DNA of 10,678 nt from Blastococcus sp. CT_GayMR20 (GCF_004570345.1 NZ_SPQM01000152.1:1-10678); one strand, 5' to 3'. Positions 1-6,567 are shown, numbered from the stretch's first letter. Program-made: numbers and translations. The notes: generated by a model from the letters alone, not told the origin.

Positions 1-1005
1 GGTGGTCGCCGTGTCCCGGAGCTCCAGCTCCACCCCCGGCAGCGGCCCGCCGATGCAGTTGGGCTTGGCCCGGCCGGTGGCCAGGGTGCTGGCGACCACG
101 GGGGAGGCCTCGGTGAGCCCGTAGCCCTCCCAGACGGTGACGGCGGCGCGGTCGCGCATCGCCCGCCAGATGTCCTCGGGCAGGGGCGCGGCACCCGAGG
201 ACGCCATGCGCATGGCCGCGAACCCGCGGCGCAGGGCGGCGTCGTTGCCGAGAGCGTCCGCGGCCGCCAGCCACGCCTGGTACATCGGCGGGGCGCCGGG
301 CACCGCGGTCACCTGCTCGTCGGCCATCACCGTGAGCGAGACGACGGGGTCGAAGGTCTCCTGCAGCACCGCGCACGCGCCCGTGGCGGCGACCAGCCCG
401 AACCCGGCGTTGAGCCCGTAGACGTGGAACAGCGGCAGGACCAGGAGCACGCGGTCGTCCTCGCGCACCGGCGGGGGCGTCATGGCGAGGCACTGCTCCT
501 GGTTCGCCCGCAGCGCCGCGGCGGTGAGGATCGCGCCTCGGGGGCGGCCCGTCGTCCCGCTCGTGTACGCGAGGAAGGACGGTGCCGTGGGCTCGTCGGG
601 CGGCTCGGGCGCCGGCCCGTCGGCATCCGGCGGACCGGCGCAGACGGGGACGCCGCCCACCGGCGCCCGGTCGGCGGCGGTGACGAGCAGGGCGGCTCCG
701 GAGTCGCCGAGCACGTACTCGAGTTCGGGATCGGTGTAGGCGGTGTTCACTGGGACCACGACCAGCCCCGCCCGCAGCGCGCCGAGGGAGGCGCGCAGCC
801 AGTCCAGCCCGTTCGGCAACTGGACGGCGACGCGGTCGCCCGCCGCGAGCCCGTGGGCCGCGAAACCGGCCGCCGCCCGGTCGACGGCAGCGTCGAGCTC
901 GGCCCAGCTCAGTCGCCGGTCGCCGGCGACGACCGCGGGGGCATCGGGGCGGCGCCGTGCCGCGGCGCGCACCAGCGCGGCCAGCGACGTGCCTACCTCT
1001 TCCAC
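1..1005 (-). CDS. AMP-forming acyl-CoA synthetase / fatty-acid-CoA ligase, 3' truncated by window edge
   Basis: 335 codons are visible, reading leftward off the window, so the C-terminal third is missing. The enzyme class activates a carboxylic acid with ATP to an acyl-adenylate and transfers it to CoA. The adenylation-domain core is clear. The P-loop motif YTSGTTGRPRGA lies at about residues 147-158, with Arg where Lys is commonest. A PLFHVYGLN segment follows at about 191-199, and the YGLTEASPV motif at about 300. The catalytic C-terminal lysine and hinge lie outside the window. I chose GTG at 1005 because GGAGGAG (1014-1008) sits just upstream. The ATG two bases earlier (1007) is in another frame and stops after four codons. 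The gene is transcribed divergently from the sigma factor, with 196 bases between starts. Substrate cannot be told from this fragment; a short or medium-chain fatty acid or aromatic acid is possible. Confidence 0.93.
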   Translation of the reverse strand, partial: MEEVGTSLAALVRAAARRRPDAPAVVAGDRRLSWAELDAAVDRAAAGFAAHGLAAGDRVAVQLPNGLDWLRASLGALRAGLVVVPVNTAYTDPELEYVLGDSGAALLVTAADRAPVGGVPVCAGPPDADGPAPEPPDEPTAPSFLAYTSGTTGRPRGAILTAAALRANQEQCLAMTPPPVREDDRVLLVLPLFHVYGLNAGFGLVAATGACAVLQETFDPVVSLTVMADEQVTAVPGAPPMYQAWLAAADALGNDAALRRGFAAMRMASSGAAPLPEDIWRAMRDRAAVTVWEGYGLTEASPVVASTLATGRAKPNCIGGPLPGVELELRDTATT

Positions 1006-1007
1006 AT

Positions 1008-1014
1008 CTCCTCC
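1008..1014 (-). promoter_or_regulatory. Ribosome binding site of the acyl-CoA synthetase
   Basis: On the minus strand GGAGGAG is followed two bases later by GTG at 1005 (four bases after the GGAGG core). It decides the start: the overlapping ATG at 1007 is out of frame, and an in-frame GTG 17 codons upstream has no such site. Confidence 0.6.
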
Positions 1015-1201
1015 GTTGGAGCTGCTGCAGTGCTGACCACCGACGCGCACCGACGGGTGCATCCGGGCAGGCTCGCGTGGACGGGCTGGGGCGATGTTGT
1101 CACCATGGGGCGAGACCCGCAGCACGCGCGCCCGTTCCCCGCCGGGCGCGCAGGGGGAAGACGTCCAGGTCCGCGGGCTGACGAGGAGGTCGATCGCCCG
1201 C

Positions 1202-1924
1202 ATGGCCCACCCCCTGGACGCCGAGCGGGAGGCCGCCCAGGCCCCGCCGTCGCCGGCGCCCGGGCGGAGACCGGTGCCCTTTCCCCGGCCGTCCCCCGCG
1301 CCCGCGCCCGCCGTGGCGGAGCCGGCCCCGCAGGAGCCGGCCGAGGAGCCGAACTTCGCCGTTCCCCCCGACCCCGACGGCGTGGACGTCTGGGCGCTGG
1401 TGCGCCGCGCCCAGGACGGGGACGCCGAGGCGTTCGGGGAGCTCTACGACCACTACGTGACGATGGTCCACCGGTACGTCTACCACCGGGTCGGTGACCG
1501 GGCGACGGCCGAGGACGTCACGAGCGAGACCTTCGTGCGGGCGCTGCGCCGCATCGACTCGCTGTCGTTCCAGGGCCGCGACGTCGGCGCCTGGCTGGTC
1601 ACGATCGCCCGCAACATCGTCCTGGACCACGTGAAGAGCAGTCGCTACCGGCTCGAGGTCGCGACCGCCGACATGCGCGACGCCGACCAGGCGACCGACG
1701 GACCCGAGGACGCGGTCGTCCAGCACCTGTCCAACCGGGAGCTGCTCGCGTGCGTGCAGCAGCTGGGCAGCGAGCAGCAGGAGTGCATCGTGCTGCGCTT
1801 CATCCACGGCCTCTCGGTGTCGGAGACGGCCGAGATCATGGGCAAGAAGGACGGCGCCATCAAGGCGCTGCAGCACCGCGCCGTCCGTCGCCTGGCGGGC
1901 ATGCTGCCGGACGGTCTGCGATGA
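1202..1924 (+). CDS. BldN-like ECF-type RNA polymerase sigma factor
   Basis: This 240-residue sigma-70-family factor carries only regions 2 and 4. Residues 1-60 are a proline/alanine-rich extension. Region 2 spans about 62-150 and includes AEAFGELYDHY, AEDVTSETFVRALRR and GAWLVTIARNIV. Region 4 spans about 175-235 with the helix-turn-helix LSVSETAEIMGKKDGAIKALQHRAVRRL. As I remember it, the sequence closely resembles Streptomyces BldN, including the GRD.GAWLVTIARN and QQQEC..LRF stretches; BldN also has an N-terminal extension that is removed by proteolysis. ATG 1202 is preceded by AGGAGG at 1184-1189, a somewhat long 12-base gap. An in-frame ATG at 1094 would add 36 poorly conserved residues without a ribosome binding site. 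The membrane anti-sigma candidate follows 127 bases downstream. In Streptomyces BldN drives aerial development genes; targets here are unknown. Confidence 0.93.
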   Translation: MAHPLDAEREAAQAPPSPAPGRRPVPFPRPSPAPAPAVAEPAPQEPAEEPNFAVPPDPDGVDVWALVRRAQDGDAEAFGELYDHYVTMVHRYVYHRVGDRATAEDVTSETFVRALRRIDSLSFQGRDVGAWLVTIARNIVLDHVKSSRYRLEVATADMRDADQATDGPEDAVVQHLSNRELLACVQQLGSEQQECIVLRFIHGLSVSETAEIMGKKDGAIKALQHRAVRRLAGMLPDGLR

Positions 1925-1946
1925 CCGGAACGGGGATCGTCGGGGC

Positions 1947-1975
1947 CGTAACCGAATACCGTGCCCCCTCGTTGG
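1947..1975 (+). promoter_or_regulatory. Candidate BldN-type sigma promoter ahead of the anti-sigma gene
   Basis: CGTAAC (1947-1952) is followed after 17 bases by CGTTGG (1970-1975). As I recall, the Streptomyces sigma-BldN consensus is CGTAAC, 16 bases, CGTTGA. That gives a perfect -35, five of six bases in the -10 and one extra spacer base. The site lies in the 127-base gap between sigma and anti-sigma genes, with a predicted transcript start near 1982. This position implies that the sigma factor switches on its own inhibitor, as reported for rsbN. The consensus is from memory and the start site is inferred. Confidence 0.6.
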
Positions 1976-2040
1976 GTGGGGTGCAGCGAGGTGCAGAGAC
2001 CATGTCGGGGCTCGTGGGCTCTCTCGCCACCACGGGGACC

Positions 2041-2045
2041 GGAGG
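2041..2045 (+). promoter_or_regulatory. Ribosome binding site of the anti-sigma candidate
   Basis: GGAGG lies six bases before ATG 2052, a near-ideal Shine-Dalgarno spacing that fixes this start. Confidence 0.6.
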
Positions 2046-2051
2046 CAGGGC

Positions 2052-3257
2052 ATGAGCGTGCGAGACCGCGAGGAGGCCGTCGTCGCGCGGCTGCACGAGC
2101 TCGCGCCGCAGCTCGACGGCGAGCCCGATCCTGCCTTCCGCGCGGCGACGCGGGCCCGGCTGGTGGCCATGGCCGCCGTCCGGACGCCTGCCCCGGAGCC
2201 GGTCACCGGCTTCAGGCGCCTGCTGGCCGCCCGCGCGGCCGACGCCCCGCCCGCCCGCTGGCGCGCCCGGCTGACGGCCGGCCTGGCCGGTGCGGCGATG
2301 GCGGTCACGGCGACGGCGACCCTGGTGGCCGTGTCGACCGACGCGCAACCCGGCGACGTCCTCTACGGACTCAAGCGCGGCACCGAGCAGACGCAGCTGG
2401 CACTGGCCGGCGACACCCGCGGTCAGACGCTGCTGGACTTCGCGAGCACGCGGCTCGTCGAGCTCGAGGAACTGGTGGACGACGGCCCGACGGCATTGCC
2501 GCTGGCTCCCGCCGGTCCTGCGGAAGGCACCGTCGTGGCGGCCGGTGCCGACCCGGTGCTCGTGCTGGACACGCTGCGGACCATGGACGACCAGACGACG
2601 CAGGGCGCCGCGTGGCTCACCGAGCGCGCCGTGACCACCGGTGACGCAGGACCGCTCGAGGACCTCGCCACCTGGTCCACGGGGCAGTCGACCCGGCTGA
2701 CCGCGCTGGCGCCCCGGCTGCCGGCCGAGGCCGCGGACGAGGCGGCGTCCTCGCTGGCGCTGCTGTCGGACATCAGCACGCGCGTGACCGGGCTGCGGCC
2801 GGCGCTCGGGTGCGCCGATGGCCCGTCGGTCAACGGCGCCGACGCCCTCGGCCCGATCCCGGGACTGTGCGTCCCCGAGCAGGCGGCGACTCCGCCGAGT
2901 GCGGGCGGGACGGGCACGACCCCCGCCCCGGTCCCCGGCGCTCCGACCGCGACCCTTCCCCCGGGCACGGTTCCCCTCCCGGGCGGTGTCCCGGACCCGG
3001 GCGGGACGACAGGCGGGGGTGGCGGATCGGAGAGCTCCGGCGGCACCGGCGGCGGTGTCGAGGTGCCGACGGGCAGCCTCCCGATCCCCGTCCCCTCGCT
3101 GCCGGTGCCCACGCTGCCGGTGCCCTCGCTGCAGCTGCCGCTGCCCGGCACGAGCGGCGCGCAGGGCTCGTCCAGCGCCGGCTCGCCGTCCTCCGGCCTC
3201 CCGCTGCCGTCGGTGAACCTCTGCCTCCCGCCGCTGCCGGCGATCGGCACCTGCTGA
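2052..3257 (+). CDS. Single-pass membrane anti-sigma factor candidate (RsbN-like, DUF5667 type)
   Basis: The protein has 401 residues. Residues 1-72 are a charged, presumably cytoplasmic segment containing the pattern PDPAFRAATRARLVAMAA. Residues 73-95 form one transmembrane helix. The region from about 96 to 255, starting PGDVLYGLKRGTEQTQLAL, matches my recollection of DUF5667 proteins, which are encoded beside BldN-type sigma factors. Residues 275-401 are a Pro/Gly/Ser/Thr-rich, low-complexity extracytoplasmic tail with SLPVP/TLPVP repeats. There are four cysteines, C254, C273, C391 and C401, all on the predicted outside. Placement directly downstream of the sigma gene suggests that the short N-terminal segment holds the sigma factor at the membrane, as shown for Streptomyces RsbN. 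No zinc-binding HxxxCxxC motif is present, so it is not a ZAS-type anti-sigma factor. The membrane topology is seen in the sequence; the inhibitory function is inferred from context. Confidence 0.82.
   Translation: MSVRDREEAVVARLHELAPQLDGEPDPAFRAATRARLVAMAAVRTPAPEPVTGFRRLLAARAADAPPARWRARLTAGLAGAAMAVTATATLVAVSTDAQPGDVLYGLKRGTEQTQLALAGDTRGQTLLDFASTRLVELEELVDDGPTALPLAPAGPAEGTVVAAGADPVLVLDTLRTMDDQTTQGAAWLTERAVTTGDAGPLEDLATWSTGQSTRLTALAPRLPAEAADEAASSLALLSDISTRVTGLRPALGCADGPSVNGADALGPIPGLCVPEQAATPPSAGGTGTTPAPVPGAPTATLPPGTVPLPGGVPDPGGTTGGGGGSESSGGTGGGVEVPTGSLPIPVPSLPVPTLPVPSLQLPLPGTSGAQGSSSAGSPSSGLPLPSVNLCLPPLPAIGTC
3096..3140 (+). repeat. Three 15-base repeats coding (S/T)LPVP-like units
   Basis: Within the anti-sigma tail, TCGCTGCCGGTGCCC, ACGCTGCCGGTGCCC and TCGCTGCAGCTGCCG occur head to tail. 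They encode SLPVP, TLPVP and SLQLP (residues 349-363). Copy number could vary between strains through slippage. Confidence 0.75.
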
Positions 3258-3295
3258 CCGCCCGACCGCGGCCGAACGGCGATCGAACGCCCCGC

Positions 3296-3301
3296 TAGGG
3301 T
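3296..3301 (+). promoter_or_regulatory. Candidate leaderless -10 element of the HAD phosphatase
   Basis: TAGGGT fits the actinobacterial TANNNT -10 pattern and ends six bases before GTG 3308, so transcription would start at or within a base of the start codon. No Shine-Dalgarno sequence precedes this GTG, which agrees with a leaderless mRNA. No convincing -35 is seen. Confidence 0.45.
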
Positions 3302-3307
3302 CGGACC

Positions 3308-4225
3308 GTGGCCCGACTGACCCTGCTCGGACGACGGTCCGGGCGTGCGGTCGCGGACGTGGACGAGGAGACCCGCGCGCATGTCGCCGGTGCCGCGTCG
3401 GCCGCTGCCGCGGAGGTCGCCGGCCCGCCCACCATCCACCCGGACCTGACGGGTGCGGCGTTCTTCGACGTCGACAACACGATGATGATGGGCGCCTCCC
3501 TCTTCTGGTTCGCCCGTGGGCTGGCCGCCCGGAAGTACTTCACGACCCGGGACATGGCCGGCTTCGTGTGGCAGCAGGCGAAGTTCCGCATCGGCGGCAA
3601 CGAGGGCAACCCGGACGACATGCACACCATCCGCGAGAACGCGCTGGCGTTCGTCGCGGGCCGGTCCGTGTCGGAGATCGTGGCGGCCGGCGAGGAGATC
3701 TACGACGAGCTGATGGCCGACCGCATCTGGGCCGGGACCCGGGCGCTGGCCCAGCAGCACCTCGACGCCGGCCAGCGGGTGTGGCTGGTGACCGCCACTC
3801 CGATCGAGCTGGCCAGCATCATCGCGCACCGGCTGGGGCTGACCGGGGCCCTCGGCACCGTGTCGGAGGTGGTCGACGGCAAGTACACCGGGCGCCTGGT
3901 CGGCGAGCTCATGCACGGCCCGGCCAAAGCGGAGGCGGTCCTGGCTCTGGCCGAGCGGGAGTGCCTCGACCTGGCGCGGTGCACGGCCTACAGCGACTCG
4001 GCCAACGACCTGCCGATGCTGTCCCTCTGCGGCGGCGCCGTCGCGGTCAACCCCGACACCGAGCTACGGGCGATCGCCCGGGCGCGCGGCTGGACCATCC
4101 GCGACTTCCGCACCGGCCGCAAGGCCGCGAAGATCGGCGTCCCGACGGTCGCCGCCGCGGCGCTGTCCGGCGGCCTGGTGGGCGGCGCGCTGGCGCTGCG
4201 GAGGCGCAACAAGTTCCCGTTCTAG
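3308..4225 (+). CDS. HAD-IB family phosphatase (SerB-like) with C-terminal hydrophobic segment
   Basis: This 305-residue HAD-superfamily hydrolase acts through an aspartyl-phosphate intermediate. All four motifs are visible. Motif I is FFDVDNT, with nucleophile D54 and acid/base D56. Motif II is the threonine in VTATP (about 161-165). Motif III is the lysine in GPAKAEA. Motif IV is [10 protein letters not shown] (228-237). An alpha-helical cap lies between motifs I and II. The N-terminal 45 residues are an alanine-rich extension. Residues about 278-297 form a hydrophobic Ala/Gly/Leu segment followed by RRRNKFPF, suggesting membrane association. It resembles M. tuberculosis SerB1 (Rv0505c). 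Phosphoserine is the annotated family substrate, but tail-to-tail pairing with an acyltransferase makes a lipid or glycerol phosphate equally plausible; M. tuberculosis Rv2483c fuses the two domain types. GTG 3308 is chosen because of the leaderless promoter. Its stop overlaps the opposing acyltransferase stop. Confidence 0.9.
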   Translation: MARLTLLGRRSGRAVADVDEETRAHVAGAASAAAAEVAGPPTIHPDLTGAAFFDVDNTMMMGASLFWFARGLAARKYFTTRDMAGFVWQQAKFRIGGNEGNPDDMHTIRENALAFVAGRSVSEIVAAGEEIYDELMADRIWAGTRALAQQHLDAGQRVWLVTATPIELASIIAHRLGLTGALGTVSEVVDGKYTGRLVGELMHGPAKAEAVLALAERECLDLARCTAYSDSANDLPMLSLCGGAVAVNPDTELRAIARARGWTIRDFRTGRKAAKIGVPTVAAAALSGGLVGGALALRRRNKFPF

Positions 4226-5130
4226 CCGAACACGCTCTTCCGCTGCAGGAGCAGCTGGTAGAGCGAGTGCTGGATGGTCTCGCGCACCTGGTCGGTCAGG
4301 TTGAACACGAGCATCGGGTCCTCGGCCGCGGCCGGCCCGTAGGACGCCGTCTCGATCGGCTCCCCGAAGGCGATCAGCCACTTCGACGGCAGCGGCACCA
4401 GCCCCAGCGGGCCGAGCACCGGGAAGGTCGGCGTGATCGGCAGGTACGGCAGTCCCAGGAGGCGGGCCGCCGTCTTCGCGTTGCCGATCATCGGGTAGAT
4501 CTCCTCGGCGCCGACGATGGCGCACGGGATGATCGGGACGCCGGTGCGCAGAGCCGCTGTGACGAAACCCCCGCGGCCGAACCGCTGCAGGGTGTAACGC
4601 TCGCGGAACGGCTTGCCGATCCCCTTGAAGCCCTCGGGGAAGACGCCGACCAGCTCGCCGGTGCGGAGCAGCCGCTCGGCGTCCTCGTTGCAGGCCAGCG
4701 TGGTGCCCATCTTGCGCGACATCGAGCCGATCAACGGCAGGTCGAACACCAGGTCGGCGCCCAGCAGGCGGAGCCGGCGCCGGGCCGGGTGGTCGTCGTG
4801 CAGCGCGACGGTGGTCATCAGCGCGTCGACGGGGATGGTGCCCGAGTGGTTGGCCACGACCAGCGCGCCCCCGTCGGAGGGGACGTGCTCCAGCCCCTGG
4901 CTCTCGACGCGGAACCACCGCTCGTACAGCGGCCGCAGGATCGGGAGCAGGAGGTGGTCGGTGAGGTCGGGGTCGAAGCCGAACTCGTCGGTGGAGTAGT
5001 CGCCGGTCACGCGGCGGCGGAGGAACTCCAGCCCACCTGCGAGCTGCTCCTCCCAGCCGGGGGGCGCCGCCGGGGGGACGTAGGCGTCGTCGTCATCGGG
5101 ACGCAGCTGGATGACGCGGGCCTCAGGCAT
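4222..5130 (-). CDS. PlsC/MGAT-like phospholipid/glycerol acyltransferase
   Basis: This 302-residue LPLAT-superfamily acyltransferase probably transfers acyl chains to a glycerolipid or related alcohol at the inner membrane face. The catalytic block is [15 protein letters not shown] (H95, D102), and the second conserved block is [14 protein letters not shown], with FPEG at 164-167. The histidine and aspartate are six residues apart instead of the four in classical HX4D PlsC enzymes, so it sits nearer the TMEM68/MGAT-like branch. A third block, [16 protein letters not shown] (198-213), is also typical. The first 75 residues are hydrophilic and acidic. The ATG at 5130 overlaps the epimerase stop by eight bases, indicating translational coupling. 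It corresponds in position and type to M. tuberculosis Rv0502. The substrate cannot be inferred from sequence alone. Confidence 0.9.
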   Translation of the reverse strand: MPEARVIQLRPDDDDAYVPPAAPPGWEEQLAGGLEFLRRRVTGDYSTDEFGFDPDLTDHLLLPILRPLYERWFRVESQGLEHVPSDGGALVVANHSGTIPVDALMTTVALHDDHPARRRLRLLGADLVFDLPLIGSMSRKMGTTLACNEDAERLLRTGELVGVFPEGFKGIGKPFRERYTLQRFGRGGFVTAALRTGVPIIPCAIVGAEEIYPMIGNAKTAARLLGLPYLPITPTFPVLGPLGLVPLPSKWLIAFGEPIETASYGPAAAEDPMLVFNLTDQVRETIQHSLYQLLLQRKSVFG

Positions 5131-6229
5131 CGCGCACCGCCCGCAGACCCGGCGTCGGCGGGGCCGGCCGCAGCCGGTCGCCGACCGCGGACGCGGTGTC
5201 GCCGGCCCGTTCCAGGATCGACCGGACCCGGCCCGCCACAGAGTCGACGAGCTTGGGCGACAGCACCGGTGGCACGGTGCGGGCGTAGTCCGCCAACGCG
5301 GCCTCCGTCGTGTAGCGGGGGGTGTAGCCGAAGTCCTCGCGCAGGACGGTCGTGTCGACGACGCGGCCGAAGTTGAGGAACCGCATCTGCTCCGGCGAGT
5401 AGTCCACGAAGCCGAAGCGGCGCGAGAACCGGCCGACCGAGCTCAGGGCCGGCGAGGGGATGGGCACCTCGAACCGGCCGAGCCGACGGATCGCCTGGGA
5501 GAGCAGCAGCGTGCCGCGGCCGCCGACGTTGACCGTGCCCAGGAAGTCACCGGTGGTGGCGCGGGTCAGCACCGCCAGGGCGTCGTCCTCGTGCAGCAGC
5601 TGCACGCGGGCGTCGTAGCCGAGTGCGGTGGGGACGACGGGCATCCGGAAGAACCCGGTCAGCAGCGAGTCGATCCGCGGGCCGATGAAGTTGGTGAAGC
5701 GCAGCACCGCGACGTCCACGTCGGGACGGCGCCGCGCGAAGGCACGCACGTAGCCCTCGATGTCGAGGCTGTCCTTGGCGAAGCCGCCGGAGGGCACGGC
5801 CCTGGCCTGCATCGCCTCGGTGAAGACCGCGGGGTCGCGGGAGGAGGCGCCGTACACGGCGCTCGTCGACTTGAGCACGAAGCGCCGCACCGACGGCGCC
5901 CGCTGGCAGGCGGCCAGCAGCTGCATCGTGCCGATGACGTTGAGTTCCTTCATCGGCCCCCGCCCACCTGAACCGGCGGGGGTGGAGCTGATGTTCATGT
6001 GCACGACCGTGTCCACCGACGCCGCCGTGATGACCTTGCCGATCAGCGGGTTGCGGATGTCGGCGCGCACGAACTCGGTGCGCCCGAGCCGGCGGAGCAT
6101 CTCCTGCGACGGCGGGACCGTGTCCACGCCGATGACCCGCGCGATGGACGGGTCGGCCGCGAGCTCGGCCGCCAGCGCACCACCCAGCCACCGGCTGACA
6201 CCGGTGACGAGGACGACCGCAGGCGGCAC
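5123..6229 (-). CDS. GalE2-like NAD-dependent epimerase/dehydratase family protein (extended SDR)
   Basis: This 368-residue Rossmann-fold protein is of the extended SDR type. The nucleotide-binding turn is VTGVSRWLGG (8-17), with D36 closing strand 2 and a DI pair at 57-58, all typical for NAD(H). The STSAVYG stretch (121-127) holds the usual Ser/Thr of the active site. The RFTNFIGPR block (177-185) is the conserved substrate-domain entry. The expected YxxxK catalytic pair is not apparent: the aligned region reads PSGGFAKDSLDIEGY (146-160), with no tyrosine four residues before the lysine. It corresponds to Rv0501 (galE2), whose UDP-glucose epimerase role is only an annotation. The GTG start at 6229 lies ten bases after the bS22 stop, and its own stop overlaps the acyltransferase start, so the three genes form an operon. 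A role in a sugar-nucleotide or lipid-linked pathway is inferred. Confidence 0.85.
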   Translation of the reverse strand: MPPAVVLVTGVSRWLGGALAAELAADPSIARVIGVDTVPPSQEMLRRLGRTEFVRADIRNPLIGKVITAASVDTVVHMNISSTPAGSGGRGPMKELNVIGTMQLLAACQRAPSVRRFVLKSTSAVYGASSRDPAVFTEAMQARAVPSGGFAKDSLDIEGYVRAFARRRPDVDVAVLRFTNFIGPRIDSLLTGFFRMPVVPTALGYDARVQLLHEDDALAVLTRATTGDFLGTVNVGGRGTLLLSQAIRRLGRFEVPIPSPALSSVGRFSRRFGFVDYSPEQMRFLNFGRVVDTTVLREDFGYTPRYTTEAALADYARTVPPVLSPKLVDSVAGRVRSILERAGDTASAVGDRLRPAPPTPGLRAVRDA

Positions 6230-6239
6230 GAGCGTCAGC

Positions 6240-6338
6240 TCACTTCTTGTTGCGACGCTGAACGCGCGTCTTCTTCAGCAGCTTGCGGTGCTTCTTCTTC
6301 GCCATCCGCTTGCGCCGCTTCTTGATGACCGAACCCAC
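6240..6338 (-). CDS. Small ribosomal protein bS22 (AURKAIP1/COX24-domain family)
   Basis: This 32-residue gene is far below usual gene-calling length, but it is clear by sequence. The protein starts [12 protein letters not shown] and ends [10 protein letters not shown], and more than half of its residues are Lys or Arg. This is the actinobacterial family first listed as Rv0500B-like/AURKAIP1-COX24 and later seen in the Mycobacterium smegmatis 70S cryo-EM structure as the extra small-subunit protein bS22, bound to 16S rRNA. The start is GTG at 6338, preceded by GGGAG with a six-base gap. It is the first gene of the operon with the epimerase and acyltransferase, ten bases before the epimerase start. 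The same gene order (HTH, bS22, epimerase) is found in mycobacteria. Its cytoplasmic role as an rRNA-binding ribosomal protein is taken from the family. Confidence 0.9.
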   Translation of the reverse strand: MGSVIKKRRKRMAKKKHRKLLKKTRVQRRNKK

Positions 6339-6386
6339 GTGGTGCTCCCGACGTCGTCTTGTTGGTGATCAGCTCGACCGCGACCC

Positions 6387-6411
6387 CCGGGCCCCCTGAG
6401 GGGCTGCCCGG
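6387..6411 (-). other. Hairpin in the probable bS22 leader
   Basis: CCGGG (6387-6391) pairs with CCCGG (6407-6411), and CCCC (6392-6395) pairs with GGGG (6400-6403), around a four-base loop with a three-base bulge. It lies 49 bases upstream of the bS22 start. A weak TANNNT box, TACGCT on the minus strand (6433-6428), would start a transcript just ahead of it, so it could form in the 5' leader. The promoter is a weak guess. Confidence 0.35.
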
Positions 6412-6458
6412 TGTCATCCGGCGACCGAGCGTACCGGCCGCCCCGCGGCGACGACACG

Positions 6459-6475
6459 GTCGCCCTCCGGGCGAC
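6459..6475. repeat. Inverted repeat (7-bp stem, 3-base loop)
   Basis: GTCGCCC, TCC, GGGCGAC forms a tight hairpin in the spacer between the HTH gene and bS22. There is no T-tract on either side. It may terminate transcription or stabilise an mRNA end; nothing in the sequence decides. Confidence 0.5.
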
Positions 6476-6487
6476 ACCGCGGCCCGT

Positions 6488-6513
6488 GCCGGCTCCTGTC
6501 GGGCGGAGCCGGC
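6488..6513. repeat. Inverted repeat (9-bp stem, 8-base loop)
   Basis: GCCGGCTCC (6488-6496) pairs perfectly with GGAGCCGGC (6505-6513). It is the strongest hairpin in the spacer and a plausible terminator for the upstream minus-strand HTH gene, although no T-run follows. Confidence 0.5.
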
Positions 6514-6567
6514 CCCTCGCGCCTGCGCGAACCCCTCCAGGGCCCACTCGGCGCGACACAGCGATCG

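Noticed and set aside
1097..1102. TTGTCA resembling a -35 box upstream of the sigma gene
   Set aside because: The expected -10 position (1120-1125) reads CAGCAC, and no TANNNT is present at a suitable distance, so the sigma-gene promoter remains unassigned.
1100..2308. Minus-strand open frame (402 codons) opposite the sigma factor
   Set aside because: It is antisense to the well-supported sigma gene, with a composition typical of reverse-complement noise.
2423..3916. Long minus-strand open frame (497 codons) across the anti-sigma and HAD genes
   Set aside because: It is antisense to two clearly recognisable genes. Long spurious frames are expected at this GC content, and its translation shows no family motifs.
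3568..5376. Long plus-strand open frame (602 codons) over the HAD 3' end and the acyltransferase
   Set aside because: It is a frame-shifted shadow: an Arg/Gly/Pro-rich translation without domains, overlapping genes with intact motifs.
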